A DNA stretch of 48,117 nucleotides. Source: Betaproteobacteria bacterium (GTDB lineage: Bacteria; Pseudomonadota; Gammaproteobacteria; Burkholderiales; Burkholderiaceae_C). Both the position numbers and the translations under genes were made by a program. The notes beneath the pieces were generated by a model, which made no database searches, had not been told where the DNA came from, and worked only from the letters and a program-made list of their open reading frames with translations. Location: positions 1-48,117 of the forward strand of contig JABCYW010000034.1 of NCBI GenBank assembly GCA_013289985.1, in the 5' to 3' direction. Below, piece by piece: positions 15,961 through 25,363 of the stretch. Numbering within the stretch: the stretch's first letter is position 1; each line of letters opens with the position of its first letter.

Positions 15961-17642
15961 CGCTGCCGCACCTCACCGGAGAAGCGCGGCGCCTGGCCGC
16001 GCTGCGCGAGCTGGGCGTGCTCGACACGCTGCCCGAGGCCGCCTTCGACACCATCACCGCCACCGCGGCGCAGCTGTGCGGCGTTCCGATCGCGCTGATC
16101 TCGCTGGTCGACGCGCAGCGCCAGTGGTTCAAGTCCAACTTCGGCCTGCCCGGCGCCAGCGAGACGCCGCGCGACGTCGCGTTCTGCGACCACGCGATCC
16201 GCGGCGACGCGCTGTTCGAGGTGCCCGACGCGCCGCGCGATCCGCGCTTTTCCGGCAACCCGCTCGTCACGGGCGAACCGGACATCCGCTTCTACGCCGG
16301 CGCGCCCATCGTGATGCCCGGCGGCGAGCGCATCGGCACCGTGTGCGTGATCGATCGCGTTGCCAACCAGCTCGACGAGCACCAGCGGGCGATGCTCGCG
16401 CACCTGGCCGCCATCGTCGCGGCCATGCTGACCCAGCGCCGCCAGCTGCTCGACACCACCGGCCGCCTGGCCGAGAGCGAGCTGCGCGTGCGCCGCCTGT
16501 ACGAGGCCACGCCGGCGATCCTGCATTCCATCGGCCCGGACGGCCGCCTCCTCAACGTGAGCGATCGCTGGCTGGCGCTGCTGGGCTACGAGCGCCACGA
16601 GGTGATCGGCCGGCTGTCCTCCGACTTCCTCAGTCCGGCGTCGCAGGCGTACGCGCGCGACGTGGTGCTGCCGGCGTTCTTCCGCTCCGGGCGCTGCGAG
16701 CGCGTGGAGTACCAGTTCGTGCGGCGCGACGGCAGCGCCATCGACGTGCTGCTGTCGGCCAGGCTGGAGCGCGACGAGCACGGCGGCAGCGCGCGCTCGC
16801 TGGCGGTGCTGGAGGACGTGACGGCCACGCGCCAGCTGGAGCGGGAATTGAACCGCACCCACGCGCACCTGGACGCCGTGGTGGACAACATGCCGGCGCT
16901 CGTGGGCTACTGGGATCGCGGCGGCGTCACCCGCTTCGTCAACCGCGATTTCCAGGCGACCGTGGGCCTGCCCACCGATCGCCTGATCGGGGTGCGCCTC
17001 GGCGAGCTGTTCTCGGCCATCGACGCCCAGGGCTGGAGCACGCTCGAGCCGCGCATCGAGGCGGTGCTGGGCGGCCGGCGCCAGGAGTTCGAGTGGGCGA
17101 TGCTCACCACCTCGGGGCTGCGCCAGCTGCGCGTCACGCTGGTGCCGGCGGCGCCGTTCGAAGGCGAGGCCGACGGCTTCTACGGCACCTGGTTCGACAT
17201 CACCGGCATGAAGTCGCTCGAGCTGCGCCAGCGCAGCAGCGAGCAGCGCTACCGCCTGCTGTTCGACAACCTGTCCGGCGGGCACGCGCTGCACGCGATC
17301 GAGGTGGACGAGGCCGGTACGCCGGTGAACTACCGCTACCTCGCGATGAACGCGGCCTACGGCGCCATGCTGGGCATCGCCGCGTCGAGCGCGGTGGGCG
17401 CGCGCGTGACCGACCTGATCCCCGGCATCGCCAGCGATCCGGCCGACTGGATCGGCCGCTTCGGCCGCGTGGCGCTCACCGGCGAGCCGGCCCGCTTCGA
17501 GCAGCACGACGCGGCCGGCCGGTGGTGGGACATCGTCGCCTATCGCCCCGAGCAGGGCCAGTTCGCGGTGATCGCGCACGACATCTCCGAGCGCAAGCGG
17601 CTGGAGGCCGAGGTGGCCGCGTTGCGAGCCCGCACGTCCTAG
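15957..17642 (+). CDS. GAF-PAS-PAS-PAS protein without output domain
   Basis: The 561-residue soluble protein has an N-terminal GAF domain (about 20-160) and three PAS domains (about 175-295, 300-420, 425-545), then ends in a short coiled coil (ISERKRLEAEVAALRARTS) exactly where a kinase or GGDEF domain normally begins. No output domain follows in any frame before the next gene. Its start overlaps the SBP2 stop (ATGA), making it the fourth gene of the operon. It may dimerise with the PAS region of the cyclase through the coiled coil; that is inference. Confidence 0.88.
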   Translation: MTLPHLTGEARRLAALRELGVLDTLPEAAFDTITATAAQLCGVPIALISLVDAQRQWFKSNFGLPGASETPRDVAFCDHAIRGDALFEVPDAPRDPRFSGNPLVTGEPDIRFYAGAPIVMPGGERIGTVCVIDRVANQLDEHQRAMLAHLAAIVAAMLTQRRQLLDTTGRLAESELRVRRLYEATPAILHSIGPDGRLLNVSDRWLALLGYERHEVIGRLSSDFLSPASQAYARDVVLPAFFRSGRCERVEYQFVRRDGSAIDVLLSARLERDEHGGSARSLAVLEDVTATRQLERELNRTHAHLDAVVDNMPALVGYWDRGGVTRFVNRDFQATVGLPTDRLIGVRLGELFSAIDAQGWSTLEPRIEAVLGGRRQEFEWAMLTTSGLRQLRVTLVPAAPFEGEADGFYGTWFDITGMKSLELRQRSSEQRYRLLFDNLSGGHALHAIEVDEAGTPVNYRYLAMNAAYGAMLGIAASSAVGARVTDLIPGIASDPADWIGRFGRVALTGEPARFEQHDAAGRWWDIVAYRPEQGQFAVIAHDISERKRLEAEVAALRARTS

Positions 17643-17695
17643 CAACATCGCGTCCCTATACTCGGCGCCCAGGACACAGCGCAGGAGACCGCCCG

Positions 17696-18529
17696 ATGAA
17701 TCGACCCCCCCGGATGTGGAGCCTCGCGCTCGCGCTGCTGGCGGGCCCGGGCGCGGCGATGGCCGCCATCGGCGCCGACGCGGCGCGGGAGCTCACGCAC
17801 AAGTCGGGGCTGTGGGTGCAGCTCGAATCGCTGGGAAGCCAGGTGCGCGGGGGCATGTCCGACGCGCTGGACAAGAACGGGGCCGGGGTGTCCTCCGTGC
17901 AGCGCGCGCGCATGCTCGATTGCGCGCAGTCGGCCTTCTCCGCGGACGGCCTGAGGGAGATCGGCGTCGACACGGTGGCCGGCGCACTCGATCCGTCGGA
18001 CGTGGCGCCGCTGCGCGACTGGTACGACAGCGCGCTGGGCCGCAGGATCGCGATCGCCGAGGAGGCGTCGGCGAACCAGATCCTCGCGCCCCAGGAACGC
18101 CTGCGCCGCGGCGGCGAGGCGCTGTCGGCGGGCAGCCCCGCGCGCACGGCGGCGTTGCAGTCCATCCTCGCCGAGACCCATTCGGTGGAGATCATGGCCG
18201 ACACGCTCATCGAGATGGCCTTCGCCGTGCAGCAGGGCATGGCCACGCTCGACCCGGCGTCCACGCCCGCGGCCGTCGCCGACATCAAGGCCGGCATGGA
18301 GGCGCGGCGTCCGCAACTGGTGCAGCACTACGCGCAGATCTCGCTGCCGGCCTACGCGTTCACGTACGGCAAGCTGGAGGATGACGACCTGCGCCAGTAC
18401 GCCGAACACCTGACCAGCCCCGGCGCCAAGAGCTTCAACGACGCGTCCGCGCGCGGCGTGGCACGCGCGCTCACGGCCGGCTCGACGAAGCTGGGGCGCT
18501 GCCTGAAGGACGCGGGCGCGAAGTCCTGA
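17696..18529 (+). CDS. Exported protein, DUF2059-like
   Basis: The 277-residue product has a signal peptide (about 1-23, AAMAA) and is helical, with the DPSDVAPLRDWYDSALGRRIAIAEEAS segment typical of DUF2059-type periplasmic proteins, whose function is unknown. A CAGGAG site precedes the ATG. It follows the sensory operon by 53 nt on the same strand and could be cotranscribed. Confidence 0.75.
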   Translation: MNRPPRMWSLALALLAGPGAAMAAIGADAARELTHKSGLWVQLESLGSQVRGGMSDALDKNGAGVSSVQRARMLDCAQSAFSADGLREIGVDTVAGALDPSDVAPLRDWYDSALGRRIAIAEEASANQILAPQERLRRGGEALSAGSPARTAALQSILAETHSVEIMADTLIEMAFAVQQGMATLDPASTPAAVADIKAGMEARRPQLVQHYAQISLPAYAFTYGKLEDDDLRQYAEHLTSPGAKSFNDASARGVARALTAGSTKLGRCLKDAGAKS

Positions 18530-18671
18530 GTTGGCAATCGTCGAGGTTCTCTTTCGAACCCCATGTGACCAATGTGTGCATTTGCATCCGCAGTCGATTC
18601 GGCCGAGTCAACTGTCTACAGTCCTCGTGACCGACCCGCGCGGTTCGCGGTGATGGCTGGAGGTCAGGCAA

Positions 18672-19298
18672 ATGAAGCAATTTCATGGTGCAACGACGGT
18701 CGTCATTGCTTTGCTCTGCGGTGCGGCGTCGGCTCAGACCTATGTCGATGAAACCAGCAACTACGGAAACTTCACGCGGCTGGCGGGCGTGGACGCGACC
18801 TCGATCCCGGGCCAGTTCAACTTCGTGGACGAGTTTGTCTTGGCGACCAGCCCGTACCTTGTCGAGTGGACCACGACCCTCACCGTGTATGGCCAGGAGG
18901 GCTCGGCTTCGAGCGGGGGAAGAGGTGCCCCCACCTCGACCTTCATCACAACCTTCCCGACCCCTCCGACCCTCATGTTCGCCACGCAACCGATCGACCC
19001 GGTGACTGGCTTTCCGATTTACGGAGCGCCGTTTCATGACGCTGGTCCTGCCGTGGACGTCAACGGTGTGCCGGTGTTCTTCACCTACACCCCCTACAAG
19101 GTCGGCGCGAGGTCCTATGGCCGGTGGACGATGAGTGCCAACCTGCCTGCGAGCGCCTACAACCTGCACTTCAGCGGTACCTCGTGCGGAGGAGCGGGCT
19201 GCAGAATCCTCGGGGACAGCTACGTCTACGTGACGAGCAAAGTGGTTGAGGTCTCGAACGCGCCGCCCCCGCCGCCCCCAGGCGGGGGGGACGATTGA
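18672..19298 (+). CDS. Exported hypothetical protein with Pro-rich tail
   Basis: The 208-residue product has a signal peptide (about 1-21, ASA-QT) and a beta-rich, Thr/Ser/Tyr-rich body. It ends with a six-Pro run followed by GGGDD. A Cys pair (about 173 and 178) may form a disulfide. An AGGTCAGG region precedes the ATG. Codons are visibly less G/C-biased than in upstream genes. No family is recognised; a surface or periplasmic location is likely. Confidence 0.65.
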   Translation: MKQFHGATTVVIALLCGAASAQTYVDETSNYGNFTRLAGVDATSIPGQFNFVDEFVLATSPYLVEWTTTLTVYGQEGSASSGGRGAPTSTFITTFPTPPTLMFATQPIDPVTGFPIYGAPFHDAGPAVDVNGVPVFFTYTPYKVGARSYGRWTMSANLPASAYNLHFSGTSCGGAGCRILGDSYVYVTSKVVEVSNAPPPPPPGGGDD

Positions 19299-19588
19299 CG
19301 CCGTCGATCGCTGCCAATCTGCTTGTCGGATTTGCGGCCTGCGTGCCGCGGCTGTCGTCGGCCACAGGGAGCCGCTCGCGAGCGACTGTCAAGAAGAAGC
19401 GCGGCGAGGAACTTGTGCGAGCGCGAGACCTCCGAGCGATTCAGGTACTCGTTGCGATTGGCTCGCGAGCTCGCAGGCGATTCATCGGCGGCGGTCGCCC
19501 AGCGAGGAGCTTTCGTCTTGCAGCAGCTTGGCGTCGCTGCCGAAACAGGGTCGCATAATCGAGGCATCGATCCTTCTAGCCGGCGCCC
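19299..19588. other. Intergenic stretch without an assignable gene
   Basis: This 290-nt segment is open in several frames on both strands (for example a TTG-started frame to 19595), but none has a good start signal or a recognisable domain. I leave it unassigned. Confidence 0.4.
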
Positions 19589-19993
19589 ATGTTGATCGCT
19601 CCTCCGGACAGCATCCGTCTCTTTGCCGAAAGCCTGTTGGAAGTGATGGCGATCAGAAGCGGTGGCGCAAGGCTCTACGCCATCGCCGCGGCGCCGGGCG
19701 CCGATGGCGGCCTGAATCACTATGCGGCGAATTTGCGCGGTGAGGTGCTGGTGCGTGGCGACGTCTCCTTGCTGGAAAGTCGGGTGCTCGACGAAGCGCC
19801 GGAGTTGCGCCTGACCACGCTGAGTTCCATTCCGTTCGCCCAGCTCGGGGCCATCTGGATCGCCGTCTGCGACGCTGACAAGCCGGGCCAGGGCCTGTTT
19901 ACGCTTCCGGAGCTGCCGCCAAAGTGGACAGTCTTCACTGAACTGGTCCGGGACATCCTGGGTGGCGCGGCGGCGACGCTCCAAGCCACATGA
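19589..19993 (+). CDS. Hypothetical protein upstream of the LivK-type module
   Basis: The 134-residue product has no signal peptide or membrane helix and is probably cytoplasmic. It reads as an alternating alpha/beta protein (EVMAIRSGGARLYAIAAAPG, then strand-rich segments), but I recognise no family. Its stop is followed within 40 nt by the binding-protein gene, so it probably belongs to the same operon and could be a soluble partner of that signalling pair. Confidence 0.6.
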   Translation: MLIAPPDSIRLFAESLLEVMAIRSGGARLYAIAAAPGADGGLNHYAANLRGEVLVRGDVSLLESRVLDEAPELRLTTLSSIPFAQLGAIWIAVCDADKPGQGLFTLPELPPKWTVFTELVRDILGGAAATLQAT

Positions 19994-20032
19994 TGCCGCA
20001 TGGTCCGCTCGGTATTGCATTGCGCTCCCGGA

Positions 20033-21283
20033 ATGTCTCGCCGCGTCTCGCTCGCACATTCTGTCGCCGCCTTCGCGTTCTTCATGCTGGCGTTCGTGCT
20101 TGGCTGTCGACCTGCCGAAGCCGTGCGCATCGGCTTCCTGGCCGACCTGATTTCGGAACTCGGGGTCGGTGGACGCAATGGTGCCGAACTCGCCGTCGAG
20201 ACGCTGAATGCCAGAGGCGGCGCCCGCTACGAACTCGTGGTCGCCGACGATCGCAACGACGCCGGGACGGCGCGATCGGCCGTTGCATCATTTGCGTCCC
20301 GAGGTGCGGCGTTCGTCGTCGGCCCCATGACGAGCGCGATGGCCGTTGCCGTTGTGCCGGAGGCCAATCAGCGTGGCATCGTGCTGATATCGCCCACGGC
20401 CACCACGGATGAGCTGTCGGGGAAGGACGACTTCTTCTTCCGTACCGCGGCCGACGCACCAGCCGGCGCGCGCCAGCTCGCAGACCTGCTGCATGATCGC
20501 GGGGCACGTTCCGTCGTCGTGCTCATGGACACCGCCAATGGCGCTTACTCATCGAGCTTCGGCCGCGCTGCCGCGGCGGAGTTCGTCAAGCTCGGTGGCG
20601 TTGCGACTGAACTCGGCTACCGATCTGGGAACTCGCTCGACTTCGCCGGGGCAATGCGCCGAGCCGACGGTCGATCTCCCGATGCCGTCATCCTCGTCGA
20701 CAGCCCCAGCGACGCCGCCATCGCCACGGAGCACCTGCGCCGCGTCGCACCCGGCGTCGTCATCGCGCTGTCGCCCTGGGGCGCAAACATGCAGTTCGTG
20801 CAAATCGGCGGCCGCGCCAGCGAGGGCGCCATTGCCATGCAGGCGATCGACCTCGACAGCCCCCTGCCACGCATGCGCGACTTCATCGCTCGCTATCGGG
20901 CGCGCTTTGGCGACCTTCCGACGACTCCGGCAGTCCAGGGCTACGAAGCGGTCATGCTGGGCGTCGACGCGATGAGCCGGCGTGGCGGAGCCTCCTTGCG
21001 CGCCACATTGGCCGCGGCTGGCCGGTGGGACGGCCTCGACGGGCCGTTCTCGCTCGACGCCTATGGCGACGCGCACCGCGAACTCCACTTGACTGTCGTC
21101 CGGAATGGCCGCTTCGAGGCTTTGCGCCCGCGCCCATCAGGCGCAGTCCGTTCAGGGCCGTCAGCGGTACCATTTGCCTCGCTGCTACCGGGCACGCTTT
21201 CCAATATGCCACCCCTCGGCGACCTCTACGCCCCATGGCGTGAGACGCGCCGAGCGACCACAACCAACCCACGCGTCTCGTGA
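20033..21283 (+). CDS. LivK-type periplasmic binding protein (SBP3)
   Basis: The product (416 residues from 20033) has a signal peptide ending near CRPAEA, with a possible lipobox VLGC, and a type I periplasmic binding fold of the branched-chain amino acid/amide class. Landmarks are IGFLADLISELGVGGRNGAELAVETLN, FVVGPMTSAMAVAV, a SPTATTDE ligand-site segment and VQGYEAVMLGVDA. No permease or ATPase gene is nearby; the stop overlaps the start of a diguanylate cyclase (GTGA). An in-frame ATG at 20000 would add eleven residues and a poorer signal peptide. Role as ligand sensor for the cyclase is inference. Confidence 0.85.
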   Translation: MSRRVSLAHSVAAFAFFMLAFVLGCRPAEAVRIGFLADLISELGVGGRNGAELAVETLNARGGARYELVVADDRNDAGTARSAVASFASRGAAFVVGPMTSAMAVAVVPEANQRGIVLISPTATTDELSGKDDFFFRTAADAPAGARQLADLLHDRGARSVVVLMDTANGAYSSSFGRAAAAEFVKLGGVATELGYRSGNSLDFAGAMRRADGRSPDAVILVDSPSDAAIATEHLRRVAPGVVIALSPWGANMQFVQIGGRASEGAIAMQAIDLDSPLPRMRDFIARYRARFGDLPTTPAVQGYEAVMLGVDAMSRRGGASLRATLAAAGRWDGLDGPFSLDAYGDAHRELHLTVVRNGRFEALRPRPSGAVRSGPSAVPFASLLPGTLSNMPPLGDLYAPWRETRRATTTNPRVS

Positions 21284-23835
21284 ACCAGCGCTCTACCATG
21301 CCCGCCTCGCAATTCCTGGCGCCGACCTCTTTACGGGCCCTCGCGCGCTCGTCAATCGCGCTCCTTGCCGCGCGCTTGCTCTGCCTCGGCGTCGCCTATT
21401 ACCTGACCGCGAGGCTGGGGTTGCTCATTCCGTATGTCGGAACGCATGTGTCGCTCGTGTGGCTACCCGCTGGGGTGGCGACGGCGGCCTACCTGCGATG
21501 GGGTAGCCGAATGGGGGTGGCAGTGCTCGTCGCGGCGTTCTCGGTCAACGTGCACGCCGGCGGTCCGACGTGGATGGCGGCCGGAATCTCAGTCGGAAAC
21601 GCGATCGGCCCATGGCTGGCGACCATCATTCTCAAGCGCCTGTCGTTTGACTCGGCCTTCACACGGCGCAGCGACCTGGGGGTGTACCTCCTCGCGATTG
21701 CGTTGGGGATGGTGGTCACCGCGAGCAACGGCACGGCCTGGCTATGCCTGGCTGGATTGTTGCAGGTGAAGCAATGGGGTTCAGCCTGGCTGACGTGGTG
21801 GATCGGCGACACGGTCGGGGCGCTGCTGGGCGGCATACCGCTCATCGTCGCGACTCGCCAGTCGGCCGCGGAGTCGTTTGCTCGACGCCGCGGCGCCCAA
21901 AACCTGGCTCTCATGGCATCCGTGCTGGCGTGCGGCTACCTGGCATTCCTGACCCCTCTCGACATCGCACCTGTCTGGCGTGCCTACTTGCTCGCGCTGC
22001 CCTTGGTGGTCGTGACGATACTCGCGCTACGTTCCGGGATCCTGGCCTCCACCCTCGCAGTCCTGGCGATGGCGGGCGTATCCGCATGGGGAACGGCGCA
22101 GGGTCAGGGCCCGTTTTCCGGCCACGACACGCATTCGGGACTGCTGGGGCTTTGGAGCTACCTCACCGCGCTGGCGTGCACCAGCGTGCTTGTCTGCGGG
22201 CTTGCCGCCGATCTCCTGGTGAGTCGTCGAGAGTTTGTGGCGATGTTCGTCCACACCCAGGATGGCATTCTGAGAGTCGAACCCGACGGGCGTATCGGCG
22301 CGATGAATCCGGCCGCCCGGGACCTGCTGAGTTGCCTTCGGGGCGTCGCTTACCCGTCCCTATCCGATTTGCCACGGGGAAACGGCGTTGCGCTGTGCGC
22401 TTGGCTGGGCCGTCCGGACGCATCCGTCGATGGCCCGCATCTGCAACTCTCGCGGGTCGACGGTCCGCCGATGGTGGTCGAGGCCCAGACGGTGCATTTC
22501 CTGGATGCCCGGGGTCGCCGGATGACCCACATCATGCTGCGCAACGTCACCGAACGGCACGATGCCCAAGCGCGCATTGCCGCCAGCGAGCGGCGGCTGC
22601 GTGACATCACCGACAGCGCGCCTGCCCTGATCGCCGAGTTCGACATGCAGATGCGCTTCGCCTTCGCCAATCGGACTTACCGGGATTGGCTCGGCGTCGA
22701 ACCCGCCGAGATGATCGGGCGCACGGTCCGCGAGGTTCTCGGCGACGAAGAATTTGCCAAGGCAGAACCCGGCATGAAACTCGCACTCCTCGGTGAATCT
22801 GCCGACTACCAACGCGTGGTGCAGAGCCCGGGTGGCGAGCGCCACATCTCCGTGCAAATTGTTCCCCGCACGGATACCAACGGTGCGGTGCTGGGCTACT
22901 ACGCCTTGGCGAGCGACACGACGCAGCTGATGTTGGCAAAGCGAGCGCTGCGCGACAACGAGCGGCTTCTGCGCAGCATTACCGACCACCTGCCCATGCG
23001 CGTGTCGTATGTCGACTCTCAGGAGCGCTATCGTTTCCTCAATATTGCCTATGAACAGGCATTCGGACGGCCACGCGACACGCTCTACGGCAAGACCGTG
23101 CGCGAGGTGATCGGGGATGGCGCGTACAGCCAGGCAGGCCCCAACATCAAGCGTGCGCTCGATGGCGAGCCGGTTAGCTTCGACAGCGAGCAGACCACGC
23201 CCGAGGGCTATCGCTGCTACCACGCCACCTACGTGCCGCAGTTCGGTGACGACGGCACGACCGTGAACGGATTCGTCGCAGTCATCCTGAACACGACGGG
23301 CACCAAGCTCGAGGAACGCCGCCTGAGAGAGCTGAGCCAGGTCGACAGCCTCACCGGATTGCTCAATCGTGCAGGGTTCGAGCAGCGCCTGTCGGAAGCT
23401 TGCGACCGCTGTCGAGCGACTGGCCGCACCATGGCGCTGATGTGCCTGGATGTCGACGGCTTCAAACAAGTCAACGATTCGCTGGGTCATCACGCCGGCG
23501 ACACGGTGCTTCGCGGCTTCGCAGCAAGGCTGGTCAAGGTGCTGCGTGCCGGCGACATCATTGCCCGGCCCGGCGGTGACGAGTTCTCGATCATCGTCGA
23601 AGGTTTGTCCGGAGAAGAAGCTGCGACGACCATCGCGGCGAACATCGTGCAAGCGATGAAGGCCCCCTTCGTGCTCGAAACGGAGCCCGTGCACATCACG
23701 ACGAGCATTGGAGTGGCAGCTTTCCAAGCCGATACCACGGGATCCGCGCATGACCTCGCCCGGCTTGCAGATCAACAGCTGTACCGCGCCAAGGGCGAGG
23801 GCCGAGATCGCTTCTGCATCGCCACGCTTGGGTGA
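21280..23835 (+). CDS. MASE1-PAS-PAS-PAS-GGDEF diguanylate cyclase
   Basis: The 851-residue product starts with a MASE1-type integral membrane sensor (about residues 20-330, eight or so helices, including the GVTHxSLVWLPAGV-like segment near 50-65). Three PAS domains (about 325-430, 437-560, 562-680) and a C-terminal GGDEF domain follow. GGDEF is intact at 765-769 with I-site RAGD at 756-759, so it should be an active, feedback-inhibited c-di-GMP synthase. Start is a GTG overlapping the SBP3 stop; an ATG at 21298 is the alternative. PAS domains 2-3 resemble those of the other cyclase in this window. Confidence 0.93.
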   Translation: MNQRSTMPASQFLAPTSLRALARSSIALLAARLLCLGVAYYLTARLGLLIPYVGTHVSLVWLPAGVATAAYLRWGSRMGVAVLVAAFSVNVHAGGPTWMAAGISVGNAIGPWLATIILKRLSFDSAFTRRSDLGVYLLAIALGMVVTASNGTAWLCLAGLLQVKQWGSAWLTWWIGDTVGALLGGIPLIVATRQSAAESFARRRGAQNLALMASVLACGYLAFLTPLDIAPVWRAYLLALPLVVVTILALRSGILASTLAVLAMAGVSAWGTAQGQGPFSGHDTHSGLLGLWSYLTALACTSVLVCGLAADLLVSRREFVAMFVHTQDGILRVEPDGRIGAMNPAARDLLSCLRGVAYPSLSDLPRGNGVALCAWLGRPDASVDGPHLQLSRVDGPPMVVEAQTVHFLDARGRRMTHIMLRNVTERHDAQARIAASERRLRDITDSAPALIAEFDMQMRFAFANRTYRDWLGVEPAEMIGRTVREVLGDEEFAKAEPGMKLALLGESADYQRVVQSPGGERHISVQIVPRTDTNGAVLGYYALASDTTQLMLAKRALRDNERLLRSITDHLPMRVSYVDSQERYRFLNIAYEQAFGRPRDTLYGKTVREVIGDGAYSQAGPNIKRALDGEPVSFDSEQTTPEGYRCYHATYVPQFGDDGTTVNGFVAVILNTTGTKLEERRLRELSQVDSLTGLLNRAGFEQRLSEACDRCRATGRTMALMCLDVDGFKQVNDSLGHHAGDTVLRGFAARLVKVLRAGDIIARPGGDEFSIIVEGLSGEEAATTIAANIVQAMKAPFVLETEPVHITTSIGVAAFQADTTGSAHDLARLADQQLYRAKGEGRDRFCIATLG

Positions 23836-24019
23836 GCGGCAATTGAAATCGCGACCGGCCAGCCCGTTGCCCATTGAGTCCTGTTCGGCCAGCTGCCACT
23901 CGCGGCCGTCTGGTTTCGGGCGCTCCAATCCAGGCGGCGGTGCTCCGAGGCTCTGTGCCAGCTCGGCATCGTCGGAACTATGATCAGCCCGTTGAAGTCT
24001 TTCTGATTGGACTAGCCTC

Positions 24020-24382
24020 GTGCCACCAAAGCTCCTTGCCAGCCTCCTGCTGGCCGTGGTCGTGCAGGCAGTCTCCGCCGACAGCGGTGTTTGCGATAGA
24101 GCGGCCGAGCAGGCCGAAGCTGCCCCCATACTTCTGGTTCCTCGGGTCTACTTCGCGGTGGCAGGCGACGGGCGCCTCTTTTTCTATTCCGCGCGCGACC
24201 AAGCTTGTAAGTTGGCAGACGCGTTTGTGATCCCAGGCGACTCCCTGATTGGCTATTCGGTGTTCAATGGCTGGACTTCGGTCATGTACACCACAGCGAA
24301 AGGTGATCCAGTCCAGGGATGGGTGCGCAGCGGGCGCCTGCGACGAATCGGCGCGCTTGGCGTCGCCCAGCAACGCATTTAG
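24020..24382 (+). CDS. Small exported hypothetical protein
   Basis: The 120-residue product has a signal peptide (about 1-20, AVSA-DS) and a strand-rich body with two Cys (25 and 63) that could pair. The late segment (FNGWTSVMYTTAKGDPVQGW) resembles a bacterial SH3-like strand pattern, but that is weak. Start is GTG. Function unknown. Confidence 0.55.
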   Translation: MPPKLLASLLLAVVVQAVSADSGVCDRAAEQAEAAPILLVPRVYFAVAGDGRLFFYSARDQACKLADAFVIPGDSLIGYSVFNGWTSVMYTTAKGDPVQGWVRSGRLRRIGALGVAQQRI

Positions 24383-24495
24383 TACGGTACTCGCGCCGCG
24401 TACGACAACAGCCGGGGCCAGGTGCAGTCGTTCGTAGTCGTCGGCATTGGAGGCACGCGGCGCCCGGTCCCATTGGCGAGTTGCAGACTCCAAAG

Positions 24496-24804
24496 ATGCC
24501 TAACGTTCTCTCGTCCCTGGATGCCTGTCCGTCTTGCGGGAAGGCTGTTGCCGTGCGGCCTAAGCTGCTCTTGATCGACGAGGCCTGGGTTGACGAGCCG
24601 GGAAAGGATCCTCGGCTCGCGCATTTTGCGGATCTCCGTGTCGACGACATCAAGCCCGAACTGGTCAGCGATCGCCCCCTCGAGCAGTTCATAGAAGGGC
24701 TGTACTGCGATGCTTGCGGTCGCGGCTTCGTTACCGAGGACTCCTTGATGACCAGCAGTCGCAAGTTGCTCCCGCGTCGTACTCTATTTCCGCGCGCCGA
24801 GTGA
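24496..24804 (+). CDS. Small zinc-ribbon-like hypothetical protein
   Basis: The 102-residue cytoplasmic product has CPSCG at 11-15 and CDACG at about 71-75, two CxxC knuckles spaced to bind one zinc. No other domain is recognised. The start follows a CAAAG sequence; the longer open frame upstream overlaps the previous gene and is unlikely. Codons are less G/C-biased than in housekeeping genes of the window. Confidence 0.6.
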   Translation: MPNVLSSLDACPSCGKAVAVRPKLLLIDEAWVDEPGKDPRLAHFADLRVDDIKPELVSDRPLEQFIEGLYCDACGRGFVTEDSLMTSSRKLLPRRTLFPRAE

Positions 24805-25030
24805 CCGCCGGATCGATGCTGGCGGCCATCACCTGTTGTTGACGTCTGCCCGCTTACAGGCTCCGCGCCAAGCTCGCCCACGTCGATGACGCATCTTGGT
24901 ACCCCAATCCGGGGGATGCAGCCCGCGATATTGTTGGCGATGCTCGCAAGTGATAGTGGTATCGACCATCACCAACGATGCACGAAGCCAAGGGTCAGAA
25001 CCCAGCATCGTGTGACCTCCAGGAGTTCGC

Positions 25031-25363
25031 GTGTCGCGCTTTCCCCGATTGATCTTCGCAATGGTGACTCTCGCGCTTGCTTCCAGCATCCGCGCCGATC
25101 CTCTGCCAGATCCAACAGATTTCATGGCAAACCTGACCGCATTTGCGGAAACGTGCGCAGCGCGGTTTCCTGAGATGAGCGACATGCCGGCCCTGCTGGC
25201 GGCGGGTATGAGCTCCGAAGACCGCAAGCTTTACGACGATACGCGGCGCTCGCCGGGGTTCGATGCGGCAATGGACAAGGCACGCGTCCAGCTCTCGGGC
25301 ATGCCGAGTGAAAAGCTGGGTGACGCTTGCAAGATCATGCACGACGGCCTCAAGAAGTCCTGA
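25031..25363 (+). CDS. Small exported hypothetical protein
   Basis: The 110-residue product starts with GTG and has a signal peptide (about 1-22, SIRA-DP). The mature part is helical with two Cys (about 42 and 99). It looks like a small periplasmic helical-bundle protein; no family is recognised. An AGGAG sequence lies about 10 nt before the start. Confidence 0.6.
   Translation: MSRFPRLIFAMVTLALASSIRADPLPDPTDFMANLTAFAETCAARFPEMSDMPALLAAGMSSEDRKLYDDTRRSPGFDAAMDKARVQLSGMPSEKLGDACKIMHDGLKKS

Noticed and set aside
19226-20059. Minus-strand frame covering the 19.3-kb gap
   Set aside because: It runs antisense to two plus-strand genes, has no Shine-Dalgarno site and no recognisable domain.
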